Of a stretch of 64,000 nt of DNA, positions 63,509 to 64,000 are shown one piece after another (the first letter of the stretch is position 1; each line of letters starts with the position of its first letter). This stretch comes from Desulfosediminicola ganghwensis (lineage in GTDB: Bacteria; Desulfobacterota; Desulfobulbia; Desulfobulbales; Desulfocapsaceae). Position numbers and translations under genes: made by a program. The stretch spans positions 4,054,001-4,118,000 of the forward strand of contig NZ_CP050699.1 in the NCBI RefSeq assembly GCF_005116675.2, in the 5' to 3' direction. The notes beneath the pieces are model-generated. The model was not told the origin of the DNA. It saw only the letters and a list, made by a program, of their open reading frames with translations, and made no database searches.

Positions 63509-63623
63509 AGGTATTAGCTGCAAAGAATATGCAGAACACAATGATAAGTATACTACATGTTAGCATTCTCATTTGCACAAATATTAATTACTTAACTTAT
63601 TCATGAAGCATCATTTATTTGTG

Positions 63624-63686
63624 GTTATAACGTGGAATTGAGGGGCGCGTGCCTTTTACGTGTCCCTCTCGAATGATTTGTTAAAA
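63624..63686 (-). repeat. attC recombination site D
   Basis: On the minus strand: TTTTAAC-AAATCATTCGAGAGGGACACGT-AAAA-GGCACGCGCCCCTCAATTCCAC-GTTATAAC. The stem is GGGACACG with CGCGCCCC, similar to site B. It separates the partial gene at the window end from the split coiled-coil gene. Confidence 0.83.
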
Positions 63687-63687
63687 T

Positions 63688-64000
63688 TTAGTATATTTTC
63701 TTATACTTTTTTTTAAATGACTCATTTTCAATCAAAGTAAGTTCATTTTCATTATAATCAAAACTATACTCATAATATGTCTTAGCCGTTGCTGGCCATA
63801 GTCTTAGTTTTCCATTAACAATATCGTAAATCCCTCTAACATATGATGCTTCTTGAAACATAGACAAATGGATACCATTTTCGGTGTATTCATGGGATAA
63901 TCTAGGATAGTCAGGGACTTTTATGTGCCATCTGCCTACTAATGGAAATTTCGAATTATATTCTCTTTCTGGCAATCGAACAGCTTCCCATCTTTCCGAC
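63688..64000 (-). CDS. Partial cassette gene, family unknown
   Basis: The reading frame is open to the right edge of the window, so the start lies beyond 64000. The visible 104 residues (SERWEAVRLPEREYNSKFPLVGRWHIKVPDYPRL..., VRGIYDIVNGKLRLWPATAKTYYEYSFDYNENELTL) are rich in strands and aromatic residues, like small beta-barrel or lipocalin-type proteins. The stop lies next to attC D, so it is a gene cassette. I do not recognise it. Confidence 0.6.
   Translation of the reverse strand, partial: SERWEAVRLPEREYNSKFPLVGRWHIKVPDYPRLSHEYTENGIHLSMFQEASYVRGIYDIVNGKLRLWPATAKTYYEYSFDYNENELTLIENESFKKKYKKIY

Noticed and set aside
57715-63686. GC-rich hairpins read as rho-independent terminators
   Set aside because: They recur with the same stem, spacer and core ends between small genes, which fits attC sites rather than terminators.

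Overview
The window comes from an anaerobic bacterium with a complete acetyl-CoA (Wood-Ljungdahl) carbonyl branch linked to heterodisulfide-reductase-type electron carriers. The bacterial-type full-length acetyl-CoA synthase, the AcsE/AcsV proteins, the HdrA-MvhD-MetV-MetF set, rubrerythrin, multiheme cytochrome c and an acetate-type Na+ symporter fit a Desulfobacterota bacterium, probably a sulfate reducer or sulfur disproportionator near Desulfobulbales. This is inferred from gene content only; there is no rRNA in the window.

1-17 kb: hdrA-mvhD-metV-metF form a tight operon for methylene-THF reduction. A lone receiver protein, two ACT-domain proteins without a kinase and a PAS histidine kinase follow. 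Next come a membrane cytochrome b/haem c/HdrC fusion with HdrB, a CooC ATPase, a zinc-ribbon/degenerate-HD protein, and a leftward pair consisting of a dCache-HAMP sensor and its partner. 17-32.4 kb is the leftward carbon-fixation block: acsV, acsD (with an unusual 165-residue tail), CODH, acsB, acsC and acsE, then a small protein, a second CooC and a second, orphan CODH. Strong hairpins lie between several cistrons.

33-48 kb is mixed housekeeping: cytidylate-kinase-like protein, rubrerythrin, D,D-carboxypeptidase, SH3/TIGR04211 protein, a PLP sulfhydrylase/CGS-type enzyme, family III CoA-transferase, CobO, an Na+/acetate-type symporter with its small partner and an 18-bp palindromic operator, a Yip1 protein, an octahaem cytochrome, MgtE and a LOG-family protein.

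48.7-54.8 kb is a compact four-gene leftward operon: a TackOD1 zinc-ribbon/degenerate GGDEF regulator, a membrane GT2 polysaccharide synthase, a TolC-like protein fused to a glycosidase-like barrel, and an HlyD adaptor. I read it as a synthase-dependent exopolysaccharide system that exports through a TolC-type tunnel. It is the best candidate here for a poorly described system.

54.9-64 kb is mobile DNA: an integron-type gene-cassette array read leftward. Three attC sites are clear, and others have been disrupted by an IS4 element, an IS1182 element and a group II intron-like RNA. The small cassette genes encode membrane proteins, a DUF2007 protein, a HEPN-like protein and a coiled-coil protein split by an intact IS66 element with an 8-bp target duplication. 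IS3 and IS30 remnants mark the junction with the exopolysaccharide operon. The integron integrase is not in the window and would be expected beyond 64 kb. Apart from the ends of the integron region, no CRISPR, tRNA or rRNA was seen.
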